A stretch of DNA of 5,110 nucleotides from Anaerolineaceae bacterium (GTDB lineage Bacteria > Chloroflexota > Anaerolineae > Anaerolineales > Anaerolineaceae), in NCBI GenBank assembly GCA_028699715.1, contig JAQVUC010000105.1, positions 1 through 5,110 of the forward strand, read 5' to 3'. This document shows positions 4,821 to 5,110 of the stretch, in pieces (positions within the stretch are counted from its first letter, which is position 1; every line of letters starts with the position of its first letter). The notes beneath the pieces are model-generated. The model ran no database searches. It had not been told where the DNA came from and worked only from the letters and a program-made list of their open reading frames with translations. Both the position numbers and the translations under genes were made by a program.

Positions 4821-5110
4821 ATGAAAAACACGCCAAAAAAATATATAGCCCTCATTGGCGACCTTATTGATTCCAAGAAAATAAAGAATCGCAAAGAAGT
4901 GCAAGTTCAGCTCCTCGATGTGTTTGACAAAATTCAGCAGCTGTATGGCGCGCAAATCGTGTCAAAATTCACCTTGACAGTAGGCGATGAGTTTCAGGCA
5001 TTACTCATTCCCCAATCTTGCGTATGGAAACTCATCGACCATCTCAGCATCCTAAGTCCCAGCCCTTTTAGATTAGGCTTGGGATTAGGCGAAATAAGCA
5101 CACAAATCAA
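4821..5110 (+). CDS. SatD-family protein, N-terminal 96 residues (runs off the window)
   Basis: The start of a SatD-family protein. The family is named after satD of the Streptococcus mutans sat (secretion and acid tolerance) locus, and its biochemical function is not established to my knowledge. Full members are roughly 200-220 residues, so about half is visible. Conserved blocks seen: YIALIGDLIDSKKIKNR (8-24), a helix (VQLLDVFDKIQQLYG), FTLTVGDEFQALL (50-62) and FRLGLGLGEIST (83-94). The acidic residues D14, D17, D56 and E57 stand out, and the order strand-GD..DS, helix, strand-GDEF-strand, strand-GLGE recalls GGDEF/nucleotidyl-cyclase palm domains (inference). As I recall, some members carry a C-terminal helix-turn-helix, which would be beyond the edge. 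It is divergent from the permease and has its own promoter with three upstream palindromes, suggesting tight and perhaps autogenous control. Confidence 0.85.
   Translation, partial: MKNTPKKYIALIGDLIDSKKIKNRKEVQVQLLDVFDKIQQLYGAQIVSKFTLTVGDEFQALLIPQSCVWKLIDHLSILSPSPFRLGLGLGEISTQI

Noticed and set aside
4706..4955. Two short minus-strand open frames at 4706-4894 and 4773-4955
   Set aside because: They are antisense to satD, have no ribosome site or family features, and overlap the promoter and operator region.

Overview
The window looks like chromosomal DNA of an uncultured Chloroflexota bacterium, probably Anaerolineae-like. This rests mainly on the character of the leucyl-tRNA synthetase: two CxxC pairs in the catalytic insertion region, a DTFMCSSWYHLRY segment and an MGGPW..TGIEG segment after KMSKS. 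No rRNA or other formal marker is present, so the placement is an inference. Shine-Dalgarno sites are strong (GGAGG/GGAG).

Layout. (1) Positions 1-333 are the 5' end of an IS256-type insertion sequence, with its transposase running leftwards out of the window. It has landed in the first 20 codons of a small membrane-protein gene resembling DUF2871, whose start and ribosome site survive at 334-400. (2) After a short intergenic region, a rightward gene (606-1217) encodes an unrecognised lipoprotein with an acidic linker. (3) A bidirectional terminator at 1323-1350 separates it from a converging leuS (1370-3700, minus), which has both active-site signatures, the editing domain and an intact C-terminus but no N-terminal ~40 residues. 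(4) Immediately upstream on the same strand is an APC-superfamily amino acid permease (start 4532). Its recognisable sequence stops after about 274 residues, exactly where recognisable leuS sequence begins. The two genes are butted together out of frame at about 3709-3718. (5) A divergent intergenic region leads to a rightward SatD-family gene (4821 to the window end). Three near-identical 22-bp palindromes spaced exactly 28 bp apart sit directly upstream of its TATAAT box.

The genes do not form one pathway. The strongest signals are the permease/leuS chimeric junction, which is either a real deletion that removed the start of an essential gene or an assembly chimera, and the ordered operator array in front of satD. 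The array suggests dedicated, possibly autogenous control of a protein whose visible motifs recall GGDEF/nucleotidyl-cyclase palm domains. I did not find a complete new defence or mobile system in this window.
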